From the NCBI GenBank assembly GCA_029964075.1, contig CM057149.1, positions 2,986,465-3,050,464 on the forward strand: a stretch of 64,000 nt of DNA. Direction: 5' to 3'. This DNA is from Patiria pectinifera (Eukaryota; Echinodermata; Asteroidea; Valvatida; Asterinidae). Below the pieces are notes generated by a model. That model did not search any database. It saw nothing but the letters and a program-made list of their open reading frames with translations, and was not told the DNA's origin. The position numbers and the translations under genes are program-made. This document shows positions 11,914 through 23,000 of the stretch, one piece after another. Each line of letters starts with the position of its first letter. Position 1 is the stretch's first letter.

Positions 11914-12053
11914 TTAATTAGAAACGAATTTAATTTTGTGGTAGCTTTTGCAACTTTGTTACAAAAGCGAAGGTATTCGTAGGTGTAAAACGATAGATTA
12001 AGCGATATGATGATAATAGCTAAAAACTGCACATACTCGAATATTGCCATCAT
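11901..12053 (-). CDS. Conserved 50-residue single-pass membrane ORF, copy A
   Basis: An intact 50-codon ORF with TAAATG at the start. The N-terminal half is hydrophobic (YVQFLAIIIISLNLSFY), followed by a short basic tail ending KWRT. Its last 13 bases overlap the start of the next gene. Copy B encodes the same length with few changes at 61557-61709. Conservation of the frame in an otherwise decayed element supports its reality. Function unknown. Confidence 0.6.
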   Translation of the reverse strand: MMAIFEYVQFLAIIIISLNLSFYTYEYLRFCNKVAKATTKLNSFLIKWRT

Positions 12054-12074
12054 TTACTTACAACAAAATATATT

Positions 12075-12311
12075 TTGTTGACGAGCTAGGTCCTATTTGT
12101 TGACGAGCTAGGTCCTATTTGTTGATGAGCTAGGTCCTATTTGTTGATGACCTAGGTCCTATTTGTTGACGAGCTAGGTCCTATTTGTTGATGAGCTAGG
12201 TCCTATTTGTTGACGAGCTAGGTCCTATTTGTTGAAGAGCTAGGTCCTTTTTGTTGACGAGCTAGGTCCTATTTGTTGATGAGCCAGGTCCTATTTGTTG
12301 ACGAGCTAGGT
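12075..12311. repeat. 22-bp tandem array, copy A
   Basis: About eleven copies of TTGTTGACGAGCTAGGTCCTAT with one- or two-base variants. The array lies between the ATPase stop and the 50-residue ORF. Copy B has a 22-bp array of different sequence at the same place. Confidence 0.85.
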
Positions 12312-12318
12312 TATTGAC

Positions 12319-12607
12319 CTACTCAAGTAGCTCGTAACTAACTGGAGGTTCGGTGTATACGACAAATTTACTGTATTTCACATCTCTCAAACGTCGTTTT
12401 ATATAATCTCGTTCTTCAATCGGTATGACGTCATTTTCGTCTAACGATTGATCAAAAGATGTACGTTTTGTTTTTAAATATGGTAGGGCAAATGATGACT
12501 ATAACTTCAAATACGTTTTTATAGTCTGACTCTAACAGATCCAAAATCCATTTGGTTTTACCCGAATTTGTTTTGCCGACGATTAAAGCGCAATGCGGTT
12601 GTGTCAT
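12319..12607 (-). pseudogene. A32-like packaging ATPase remnant, copy A
   Basis: The start and the P-loop (Walker A) region are intact at 12540-12607. The middle of the gene is gone: relative to copy B about 0.3 kb, including Walker B, is deleted between about 12480 and 12450. The 3' end to the stop at 12319 is conserved. The family pumps genomes into capsids in NCLDV-like viruses and Polintons; this copy cannot function. Confidence 0.75.
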
Positions 12608-12614
12608 TTTAACT

Positions 12615-13576
12615 TTACAGAGATTTAAAATTCCCGTCTTCCAAGTTCATTTGAGCATCCATAACCAAAAAGACGTACATCGTGAGGTCGCCTTGCTTTT
12701 CGGCTTCACTGTTAAATTGGACGTTGATGCCTCCTCCGGTCAAGGCCCGTCAAATTTAAGTCTTTGGATACTCCGCGCCCTTTTTCGGTATCGCTGTCTC
12801 CAAAGAACTTGATAATTTCGTTCCAGTGTTGATACTGAAACATGCCTTGACTGTAGAGTTGATTGGGTGTGCCTTCTACAGTCACCGATGTTTTGGTTAG
12901 TTTTGGATTATAAAATCGCTGCGGATTTTTCTCCGTGGGATCTGTAAACAAAAACAAAATACCCTTGAGACTCCTGATGGGTTGATTGACGCTGACGTTC
13001 CAAAGTGTGTCCGATTTGTTGACGGATCTAACCTCTAGAGAGTGGATTTTATCAAACAGATATTGCATTAACCCCTTGTGTTTATTTCTGATGGTGATAG
13101 CTAGGTCTCTGTTGGTCACCACTTCATTTTCGAGAGACAAGTCTGAGATAGAATACATCGCCGCCGTATCTGAACTGTTGACTACCTGTGATCGTTAAAC
13201 TTTATCTCGTACGTCAGAGGTTGTTTTAAACCGCTGGGGTAAAAAGGGTGATGCGAAGTCAGTATGTCAATGTCTAGGGCAATACAATATCTGTTACCGA
13301 GTTAGCATCTTGAGCCCCCGTTCTTTGTTTAGACACGTTTTCTTTTTCTATGCCCGAGTACGCCATGTTTCGAGTCGTCGAGCTGTTGATCCAATTGTCT
13401 TTAAAGTTGTGATACACGTCGTCTACACCCAATTGAGGAAACTTGACCCTCAGCGTTTGCCCCGCCGATATACTACTGGGATTGTGGGTAATGACCACCT
13501 CTTTTATCTCACCCTTGATAGATCTGGGTATTTTTAATAGCCTGCTGGGATTGAGCTTTTTTCCATACGCATTCAT
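12615..13576 (-). pseudogene. Major-capsid-like protein remnant, copy A
   Basis: Counterpart of 59507-60773. Relative to copy B it lacks an in-frame 159 bp near 13,430, where both deletion edges carry the same GACGTG microhomology. It also has a frame break near 13,270 and a further deletion of roughly 0.1 kb near 12,740. The N terminus, with VITHNPSSISAGQTLRVKFP, and the C terminus with the MYVFLVMDAQ-type ending remain. Confidence 0.75.
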
Positions 13577-13598
13577 TTTATTTATACGAGTTTTAAAT

Positions 13599-14027
13599 TT
13601 AAAGGTATCTGTAAGCTAAGAGGCCCACCAAAAGCGTTCCTCCCGCGATAAACGCCAGTTCTCTTTCTATTTGTTGGTCACTAGGCTCGTAAAAATCTTC
13701 GAGTTTGGGTTCGCGTTGCAGTCCTACGGGTAGTTCAGTAGATTGTCCACTCATCTCGTTGTAGTAACGCAACGCTCGGTCTACGTTGGAAAATGTTTCT
13801 TTAGGGGCATTTTGTTTTTTGATACTTTCGCTTAGAAAATCTAGTTATTTCATTCGTTCTCCTTGCCACTTATCTTTGGCGGCTGAGAGTTGTTCTATCG
13901 CTAAATCGTGTCTCTTACACTCCTCGTCGGCATCACTCTGTTTCAGATTTGAAAATAAAAAGTTTGAACCCGTAAAAGCTAAGGCGTTGACGATCGCGCC
14001 TCCTATCATCATAACAACGCCAGACAA
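13599..14027 (-). pseudogene. Small membrane/coiled-coil protein, copy A (start and frame lost)
   Basis: Counterpart of the intact gene at 59062-59484. The expected ATG reads TTG at 14025-14027, and an early stop occurs at about 13845. The C-terminal hydrophobic segment ending in AYRYL is still recognisable. It is divergent from the integrase across a short AT-rich spacer. Confidence 0.65.
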
Positions 14028-14062
14028 TATTATTAATTTAAACGTCTTTTATATGAAATAAT

Positions 14063-15026
14063 ATGCAAACATTATCTAAACGGTATTATAGCCCGAGTGA
14101 TTATTGGAGAGGTGAAAGCGCTGTCGACCATTTACACGATAAAACCAAAATCGATAAAAAGGTAATCAGAGATTGGCTTAAAAAACAAGCAATCTGGCAA
14201 ATTTATCTACCGGGTCCTGCGTATGTACCCAGGCCTACCAGTACATCGCGAGAGTTTGAAACACCAAACGACTTTCACCAAAAAAATGTGCTATACCTAC
14301 CCTGGGATAAAGTTAAACGCAAAACTTATAAAATACGCTTTGACGGTTGTCGAAGTTGCGAGTCGATACCACGAAGCAGAACCTTTGGTTTCTAAAACGA
14401 CGGATTCCACCCAAGATGCTATCGTCAAGATTTACGCGAGGTCGCCTTTGAGTTACCCTAAAACGTTGAGAGTAGACGCCGGTACCGAATTTAAAGGCGC
14501 TTTTAAAAAATGGATGACCTAAAAAAACGTCGAGATTATCGTCGGCGAACCCGGAAACCCCCGATCGCAGGGTATCGTAGAAAGATTTAATCGAACGCTT
14601 GCCGAGAGACTGTTTGGTCATCAGTACGCTCAAGAAATGTTTAATCCCGAGAGTAGAAACACGCAATGGGTTGAGTGATTACCCAGCGTGATCAAGGCAA
14701 TAAACGATGAGACGACAAGATTAATAGCTAAAGCACCGTCAGAGGCGGTCCGACAAGGTCAGGTCCGACAATAGCCGGCTAACCCCGTTAAAACAAAAGA
14801 GTTAAAACAAAAAGAGCAAGAGGGGGGTACTTCGAGAAGAGCCACTGATCCCATTTGGAGCGTAGACATCTTCAACGTTGAAAAAAGAACGAGTCAATTT
14901 AAAATGATTTACGGTAAAAAAGTCACGACGGGTCCTACTCTTTATTACCTTCCAAACGGCCCAAAAAGGAGTTTTGTGAGACAGGAGCTTCAAGTCGTAC
15001 TCGAGGACACGCAATTACCGCCGTAG
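14063..15026 (+). pseudogene. Retroviral-type (DDE) integrase, copy A (dead)
   Basis: It starts at ATG 14063. A frame change lies near 14330 and in-frame stops near 14519, 14676 and 14773. The rve core is visible: VASRYHEAEPLV, LRVDAGTEFKGAF with the second catalytic Asp, and RSQGIVERFNRTL with the catalytic Glu. The first catalytic position reads Glu (GAA at 14352-14354), whereas copy B has Asp. Polinton integrases join the linear element to host DNA. It is convergent with the polymerase gene. Confidence 0.85.
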
Positions 15027-18000
15027 TGACCAAAGGCCAGCGTGTTTATACCGTCCGATAAAATGTACCTCTTTGTGTCCAACGGACGCAACGATAGTTT
15101 ATTTTGAGATACGGTGTAAAGGGTGTGATTTTCCGATCTAATGTGAGTCATGGTTTCGTAATGAGATTTCTTGTTTAACATGCAGTCGTAATAGTGTCGG
15201 TGTTTTAATTTCTTAGAGGTGACCGATTTTGTGACACCCTTGGCTTTTTTCAGGTTGATGTCAGCGGTTAAAATCGAGTACATTTTAGGCCTTATGCAAA
15301 CGACTTCTTTGATTATTTTATCTCCAAACTCGTCTTTAATTATACCGATCACTTTCTTATTGGTTGGGTCGTACAAAGGATGATCCGTCGGATAATTCGA
15401 AAGGTCGTATTGTCAGTGTGCACACGGAGTACCAAACTGTCTGTATCTGTGTACATCAACCTGATTTTCTCTTTGTACTTGTCTTTCATATGGTCGTAAT
15501 AAAAATCGTACATCAGCGTCTTAGATAGATCTAAGATACTCAATCCGCAATAGATCGGTTTGTTTAACACGATTTTAGTCTTGTACTTTTCGACAATGAC
15601 AATTTGCATTCTGAAAATGACGTCGTCGTTTTGTAGCTCGGTTTCTGTATAAATTTTTGGTATTTATCTCGATCGTCATCGTTACTGACTCTGAGTAGGT
15701 AACCGTCTGTCCGGTTTCTGACGTTTTCCATCGTCTTACCAAACACGCTGTTATTCATGAGCTTAAAAAAGTCTTTCTCAAAATCAGAGGTCGCTTTTGT
15801 TCTGAGTTGCGTGTTTTTGTCTATGTATGATGCCATCCAGGGAGCTTGTTTAAATTGCAGCACTCGATGCACCTTTTTAAGTTTCAAGCCGAGTTTGAGA
15901 TAAAACTGTAACGTGACGTAGTGCAAAACATATTTTTGTTTAGGATTAAGGGTACACGTTAATTTTTGCACGTTGCTACTAGGTTCGCTATCCAATAACT
16001 CGTTTTGATAATCAGACATCCATTCTTTTGGTATGGCGATGTTTTCTGGCGCTAGGGGGTAATCGTTGTGCAGGTCGTGGAGATTGTCCGGGTAATCGAG
16101 GTTTACTTCAATGCAGTAACCGGTGTTTGACGTTTTCCTGAGAGATAATATCTTGGACTCGGTAAACGTGTTTGTAGACGCCCATTTAAAGTCTTTGTAC
16201 GGCAGGTATTGACTCATGGCCCAGCTGTACAGATTGTTTGCATCGCGGTAGGTGATGTAACCACCTCTTTTTGCCTTTTCAAAAAATAAATGTTTGTCTA
16301 CCTTTATATCTACCCGTGACGTGGCAGTGATCTCTCACCTTTCTACATTTGTTGATTTTCTTTTTGCATTCGAGACATTTAGTCTCGATTAATCCATTTT
16401 TGTATTCGTACTGATGTTCTTTTATTTGTTTTTCTGTTTTTGGTTTTTTGGGGTTTCTGGCACTGACAGTTGCTCGAGTAATTGTGATAAATTGGTTTCT
16501 CGCAAATCCAACACGTGTTTGTTTTATCATGATGTTCTTTAGCTCGCTCGTTAAATTTCATGGGTTGGTTTTTTTTAAATATGCAATTTATGTCGCTTTG
16601 TATTTTTAACATTTTATTTACAAACTTTGATGCAGCATCTTTACCTCTATAAGTCTCTTGATACGCATTGATGCCGTCGCATCGGACGACAACTAGCGAA
16701 TAACCGCTTGCTTTTTGAATGTTTGTCTTTTGCTTGTTGTCCTTTTTATCGTCAGAGTTTTTTTCTAATATCGATTCAAAGTCGGCGTAAACTACAAACG
16801 GTGCTTTTTGTTTAAACCTGTCGTTTTTAAATTCTAATATTGGCACATCGTTTTCGTCGACTATCCACTCGTTATTTACATATTTTCGCTTAGTGGTAGG
16901 AAAGACAATCTTTGACGGATGTGTATCTATACCGTTACAATCGGTCATGTGTCTATCTAATTTTACTTGCGTTCTATAATGACACAGGCACCTTCGACAA
17001 AAATATTTCTTACTTTTATGTTTTATAACGTTGTAAATCAATCTAGAAAAATTATTTTATCCAGCAGTAGTAATGCTTGTCACCTCCAGAAAACAAAAAC
17101 AGATCGATAGGTCGTGACTCTGCTTTGTAGTTTTTAGACACGTATAATGGATATATTTCCCCCTCATAACCGTATACGTTTATCGTTAAGTTATTTTGTC
17201 TTTCTATCTTTGGTATCTGGTCGATCGGTGTTGGAAAGTCTACGCCTTTAAATTTGAGTCCGTCGTCTTTGGTGTATACAACATTAGGTTCTTCTTTATG
17301 AATTTTATATTGAGGATCGTTTTTTATGTTATTTCTTACTGTATCCGTATACAAGCCAAGAGCAGCTCTCAAACACCATCTCAAACACTCGTCGTCTTTG
17401 TTTTTAATGTTAATCATCGCCGTTTCCTGTTTGATACATTTTGGTAGGTCAATATAAGAACTACCCCTCACGGGGTTAAACCTGTTGATGTTGATATACA
17501 ACGCCATTATCTTTTTTAAAACCCAACCCGATCCTTGATTCGTATACCTTTCATCCTTTTTAAATAGCTGGTCGATGTCTTCTTTTAAAACCTGTTTTAT
17601 TTGACTTTGATTTAAAACGACTCTCTGATCGGTATAATGTGTAGCTTCGATCGTTTCTATCGTAATCATCCGGTTTGGTTTTTTCGTATTTTATTTTGAT
17701 TGTGAGCTCTATTTTTGAACCTCTTGGCTCTCTCAATTCTGACTTGATTTTATTTACAATTTGATCTTTCTGCGTATCAAAAAAATCTGACTAAATCGTC
17801 GTTAAAAAGTCTTGGAATCAGTTCCCAGTTTCTAAAGTTGTTTCTAAATATCTTCGTTGCTCTAAACCCAGCCTCTTGAAAATCCTCGGGTTGCCTAGAG
17901 TTTTGAATCGCCGAGAGTAATTTTTTTTTCTCAAAAATCTACCTTTATAACCCGACGGGTTATATTCTAGATCGTAATCATCTACAATCTGTTTGAGCTC

Positions 18001-18186
18001 ATGTAGCGTCTTTTTCCTCAAGTTTCTAAATTGAGCTTCGTAGTTGTTTATCCCGTTGATGTAGACTTTACGCGTAAGAGCAACATTTTGATTGTACGGT
18101 ATATTATATCGCTGGACGTAATCGCGCAGCGTCGCTTTATTCCATCTAGAGAATCCCTTAACGTTTGGCCTAATCGAATCCATCAT
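14990..18186 (-). pseudogene. Protein-primed-type family B DNA polymerase, copy A (multiply broken)
   Basis: It reads leftwards from ATG 18186 (TAAATG context) in at least seven frame segments. Visible parts are N-terminal SAP-like helices, a C2H2-like zinc motif (CRRCLCHYRTQVKLDRH), exonuclease motif I in VVYADFESILE, paired CxxC motifs, motif A in YRDANNLYSWAM, motif B in LMNNSVFGKTMENV and motif C in LMYTDTDSLVL. Relative to copy B about 0.7 kb is deleted near 16,300, removing exonuclease motifs II and III. The normal stop is also lost, so the frame runs into the integrase end. Confidence 0.85.
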
Positions 18187-19262
18187 TTATATATCAATAT
18201 AATTTTTTTTTTTTTAAATATTTTTTAAGAGGTCAGACTTTTGGATTTATAAGCAATCAGACTCACCAGCTTGTGAGAGAGATATTGCCATTTTGGCGCT
18301 CCATACCTTTTTGCTCATTTTATACTATTCATACTATCGGCGCTCCATACATGACACGGTCACATCACACAAAAGACTTGCGACCCCGTTCTAGTTCATG
18401 ACTGTGCACTGTTAAAAAAATATGCAAGGTAACCGACCTTGAACTGCAAATTGTACTCGGGTTGTATAGCCTATACAATGTCACTACTAAATTTAGCTTT
18501 GGAAATTTCCAGAAAATCTTTTGCAATTCAGTATTTCCGTCTGTTGTGCAATTCAGTATTTACGTGCCATTTCAACATGATATGTCGATAGGTACTGACG
18601 TCAACGCTAAACCTGCAGTCACCAGCCAAAAGGTAAATTGTTTTTAACATTAATGTCTGGCAATAATGTAGGTTTTCATATTGAAAAAAAGTCTATAAAA
18701 AAAAAACAATACTACACAATCACTAAAAGTCTAGCCACCTATTAGTGTATGTGATGTTTCTGATCAAACATTGAGTGTAAATGCTTATTTTCACTTCTAA
18801 TATTTTCAGATGATGACTACCCATCGCAGCCTGTAAAAAAAGAGGATAGGCTGCTTTATAACTTTGCGTCAGGTTTATCGCACAAGCAAGATTTTTCAAA
18901 GTACCGCTAATACCATTTTTTAAGTGTAAAAACCTCGAGATATTTATTAAAAACCTCAGAAGTGTACCATTTTGATATATCTATTATGATATAAAAATTG
19001 ACTAAAACGCTTAGTCACTAAATATAATGATGTCATAGGGGTACTCTCAGTAACCTTCGTCTTAATATAACGATGATGTCATAAATACACTGCAATGTGC
19101 TTTTTTATATGTTGTGTACAAATGGTAGATTTAAAAAATATTTTCTCTGTTTATAGATTATATTTTGTTAAAGTAACGTGTTTTTTAATAAAAGTTCAAA
19201 CTTTGATTTGTAAACCTAAGAAAACGTTGAAAAAACTAAAATGTGCTAGACAATTATTTAAA
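18187..19262. other. Subterminal non-coding DNA of copy A
   Basis: No gene recognised. TGATGTCAT-type motifs occur near 19027 and 19073, matching the core of the adjacent tandem repeats. Copy B carries a minus-strand gene in the comparable interval; I see no counterpart here. Confidence 0.5.
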
Positions 19263-19516
19263 CAGAACTCTGACATCATGCTTATGAATAAAATTTGTTT
19301 AAATAAGAAAAGAGAACTGGCAGTTCCCTTTAGTTCAATAGAACTAGTGATGACATCATGCTTATGAATAAAATGTGTTTAACAAAGAAAAGGGAACTGG
19401 CAGTTCCCTTTAGTTCAATAGAACTAGTGATGACATCATGCTTATGAATAAAATATGTTTAACAAAGAAAAGAGAACTGGCAGTTCCCTTTAGTTCAACA
19501 GAACTCTGACATCATT
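19263..19516. repeat. 80-bp subterminal tandem repeat, copy A
   Basis: Three units with an exact 80-bp spacing (TGACATCATG at 19271, 19351 and 19431). Each unit holds TGATGACATCA and a hairpin GGGAACTGGCAGTTCCC or a close variant. It lies just inside the right inverted repeat. Confidence 0.85.
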
Positions 19517-19536
19517 TTTTATCTATATTTATTATA

Positions 19537-19599
19537 GTAGAAGAGGGTGGGAAAGGCATAGGGAAGGGGTAAAGTCTTGTACCTTCCCCTTCCTTCTAC
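19537..19599. repeat. Right terminal inverted repeat, copy A
   Basis: Reverse complement of 6563-6625 with scattered mismatches; ends CCTTCTAC at 19599. Confidence 0.85.
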
Positions 19600-19606
19600 T
19601 TAACCA
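19600..19606. repeat. Right target-site duplication of copy A
   Basis: TTAACCA, identical to 6556-6562. Confidence 0.8.
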
Positions 19607-19890
19607 CTTTCAAACATCTTTCGATCCAAAACTAAGTGCAATTTTCAATGCACAAAATACGATAATGTTACTTTGATTATTTTTCAGAATTCTTGTGAAT
19701 TGATCGTTATTTTTCCTAATCAAATCAAATAAAACTATCAAAGCAACCTTTTCTAGTCGGGGTGAATATCTTGCATCGTTTCCTTGTACACAAAAGGTGG
19801 AAGAAATTAATAGCTGAATTTCAAACAATGATTGTCAGACTTTTGTTGCTTCATCTCATGTAGAGATTTTATTGTATTTCTCACTTACAG

Positions 19891-20065
19891 TCCCGTTGAA
19901 GTGAGACAGAAATTGCAGGTTTTTGTCCGAGGTCTCCTCTTACCGAAAACACTTTGTGTACAAGTGTATCCGGAGACATCAGTATCAGCCTTGAAGAAGA
20001 TGGTCCAGGTTCGGTCTGGTATCCAGCCTGAAAATCAACACCTTTACATCGGGAGAAACTTTCAG
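19891..20065 (+). CDS. Exon: ubiquitin-like domain, first half
   Basis: Bounded by CTTACAG and CAG|GTGCTG. It encodes LQVFVRGLLLPKTL, then SALKKMVQVRSGIQPENQHL and YIGRNFQ, following the ubiquitin order of strand, strand, helix and the GI-P-Q-L turn. The incoming phase is 2 and the outgoing phase 0. Confidence 0.75.
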
Positions 20066-23000
20066 GTGCTGGTTCTACTATTCCCATGGAAAGAAAAATC
20101 AATCTATGTCACTTTTTAAAATTCCTTTAATCTGAGCGTATAACGCCAATTCAATTATAGTGTCCTCAACTTGCTTTAAAATTTGTAGAGCTTATTTTAG
20201 CACTAATTCCATCGTATCAACAATCTATCTCAAAGCACCTGGCAATTATTCTTTGCAATAATCCCTCGGCTGACTACGCAGTGCACATTCGGTTCTTTAC
20301 CATTCGGTCTCCTCCGGGGTTACCTCTGGGGTCTCCTCTCCTCCGCCCTTACACAAATCTCCCATGTAGTCCCTGTGGGAAATTTTCCCATGGGACCCCA
20401 TGGGAATTGCATGGTGAATTGGACACCATCTAGCATGGGGTTTTTCCTATGGGAGTTTTCCATTGGCTTTTTCCCGTTGGAAATTTTAAATGTTTTTTTT
20501 TCACATGTATGGTTTCTTGTCATAAGTCAAAAGATTCCAAATTGCTCCATGATATTTCTCAATAAAAAGTTCCTAATACATTTTAACCCTGTGTGTTTTG
20601 TGATATTCACCGAATAGGTAAAGAACACCACGGAACTCCGATGGGGGTTGTTCCACGTATCAGTGTTGGAGCAAAGGCTTTGACCCTCAAGGCCAAGGCC
20701 AAGGCCAAGGCTTTGACCTGAAGGCCAAGGCCAAGGCCAAGGCCCTGTTTTATGAAATGACCACTGATATAGAGCTAATTATAGTCACATGAGTGACACA
20801 TCATCACGCAAGGGCGGATCCAGAACACAATTTGGGGGGGGGGCAAAGAAATTTTGGGTCCCCCCAAAAAAAAATTAAGTGGGTCAAAAAAGTACGGCTT
20901 GGGCTTCGGGGCCCGCTTAAGCAAAGCACCTGGCAATTATTCTTTGCAATAATCCCTCGGCTGACTACGCAGTGCACATTCGGTTCTTTACCCTCACAGA
21001 AACCCATTATTTATACTCCTGGGTGGAGAGAGATAATTGTAGGTGTCTTGCCTAAGAGCAAAAAGCTATGTTCCTCATAGAGTTCGAACCCACAAACCAT
21101 CGTACATGCAGTGGCGTAGCAACTGGGGTCTGGGGGCGACTGCCCCCAATGAAACCTTGTCGCCCCCAGTCGTCCCCCACTGAACTTTTGATTTTCTGAA
21201 ATAATTGTCATTGGAGACATGATCTACATGACGCCCCCCCCCCCCGTAAGCGGTGTGCTTTTTTTGTTTCTCGAGAAATCTCATGAAATGTCATTTACAT
21301 TGGTTCGCAGCTTTGTGACCTACTCTCCCTTCGCGACCATAGGATTCATCAAGACCAGAACATCGAGCTTCGCGCTGGCGGCTTGCTGGGTGGTGGATTA
21401 GGTAACTATTGGTACAAAAGGCTGTCTCAAAAAGCAGTCAAATTAGATTTGAAACGGAGGGGAAAATTTCTCCCCTTACTTTGGCATCATCCCTTTGCGA
21501 ATTGTACATTACAATACGTTAAGAAAACAATCTTAATCGGTAGAAACAGCGACCTTAGTGTACTGTAGTGTGATTGTCACTAGAACATGGATACAAATTG
21601 TTGCTTCGATGCTTGCTTGGTTTATTGTGTCTCAGTACATCTCAGTACATCGCATGAGGTTCTATGCTTATCAAAGGGCTACAATACTCTAGGGTGAAAT
21701 CTTAGCCAAGTTGGGGCCTTATACATTATTCATTTAGTAAGCTGGGGTTCATGCATTCCAATGTATACTGAGGTAATGTATGGGTTTCGGTGTGTGGTTT
21801 CAAAGCACATGTTGCCTATACATAGCTATCATCAGGCGCGGTTCTAAAACCAATATTTTGGGGAGGCTAGCACGGTGTATCCAGAATTTTTCCAGGCAGG
21901 CGTGCTTAAATGTTGACCGTTTATTTTTTCCAGACACTTAGGCCTCCGAAAATCAATAGGTGTGTGTGTGTGTGTGGGGGAGGCTCATGGCATATTTTTA
22001 ATGGGGAGCGCCAATAAAATCCTAAAATTATTCACACTATTTTAACTTATGCACCCTTGTCACGGCTATTTCTTCTTTAGGGGGAGACCGTTCGCATGTA
22101 CATCACAATCCTTCTTTTTGCTTGCTAATTGCTTTTTTTAATGGAATTTATTTTGGGGGGCTAGACTTAATTGTTGGGGGGATACAACCCCCCCTAGCCC
22201 CCCCCCCCCTCCCCCTAATAGAACCGCGCCTGGCTATCATGTAAGGATACAACACTTAGAAATCAAAGAGTGGGGCTTATTTTATCGGCTTCATTAACAG
22301 GTTTGATCCGTCAGTACGAGTGACTTCTGAATTTGTTAAGTTTTTTATTTCAACCTTTAGTGAACAGGAGTTCACTTTCGTTTTAAGCTCCTGAAGCGGC
22401 CCTGCAATGGCTGATGATTTTTATATGATTTTGCATTTCAGAAGAAGAGCACTCGAGAAACATGTTTTTCTTAAACTTGGCAAGCAAGCTTGGAACACAG
22501 TGGGATGTGCTTGCCATCACTTTGGGATTCACGGTCAATGAGCTCAAAATATTCCGTGCAAACAGCCCAGGTAATGTAGAACAGCAGAGCTTCACGATGT
22601 TACGTGCCTGGTGGAAGAAACAAGACAACCCCGAAGACGCCCCTGAGAAGATGAAAGATCTCCTGAAAGCAACAGGACGTGAAGACTTAGCACTGCAATT
22701 AGAAGGTACGAGACCTAACAAAAGATAAGATTAATATATACTGTAACGTCGACCGGATCCTGGGTAATTGTCACACGCAAGACAAAGGAAACCACATACA
22801 CTATTTTTCAGGGTTTCGGGGCTCTAGGCCGTTTATTCTTGCCACGTCTTACACGAGGCTCTCTCCTTTTACAATTACTCACAGCAAAGACACGTTATAC
22901 AGAAATGTCACACTACTGAGTCGGCGCAGTCCAGCAACGGGTCTCCATGGCCAGGCAGCAGGGGTCCCAATGCTGCGGTTGCACCGTGGGTCTTTGCTGG

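Larger units (their letters stand above)
6563..19599 (-). mobile_element. Maverick/Polinton virus-like transposon, copy A (complete but decayed)
   Basis: A 13,037-bp element with inverted terminal repeats and flanking direct repeats. It carries remnants of a family B DNA polymerase, retroviral-type integrase, major-capsid-like protein, A32-like packaging ATPase, penton-like protein and several small membrane proteins. That gene set defines Polinton/Maverick elements and their adintovirus-like relatives. It is oriented with the polymerase at the right end transcribed leftwards. Large deletions in polymerase, capsid and ATPase genes, nonsense codons in the integrase and start-codon loss show it is a fossil. 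It lies just upstream of the first recognised exon of the host Ubl-Death-Roc gene. Confidence 0.93.

Noticed and set aside
12075..12311. CRISPR-like regular array
   Set aside because: Units are contiguous 22-bp tandem copies without unique spacers, and the DNA is eukaryotic.
18462..18647. Possible first exon of the host gene (ATG ... donor GTAAAT at 18632)
   Set aside because: It lies inside the Polinton boundaries and its phase does not fit the ubiquitin-like exon.
19610..19828. Minus-strand 72-residue ORF next to the Polinton
   Set aside because: No motif, no splice support and no conserved context.
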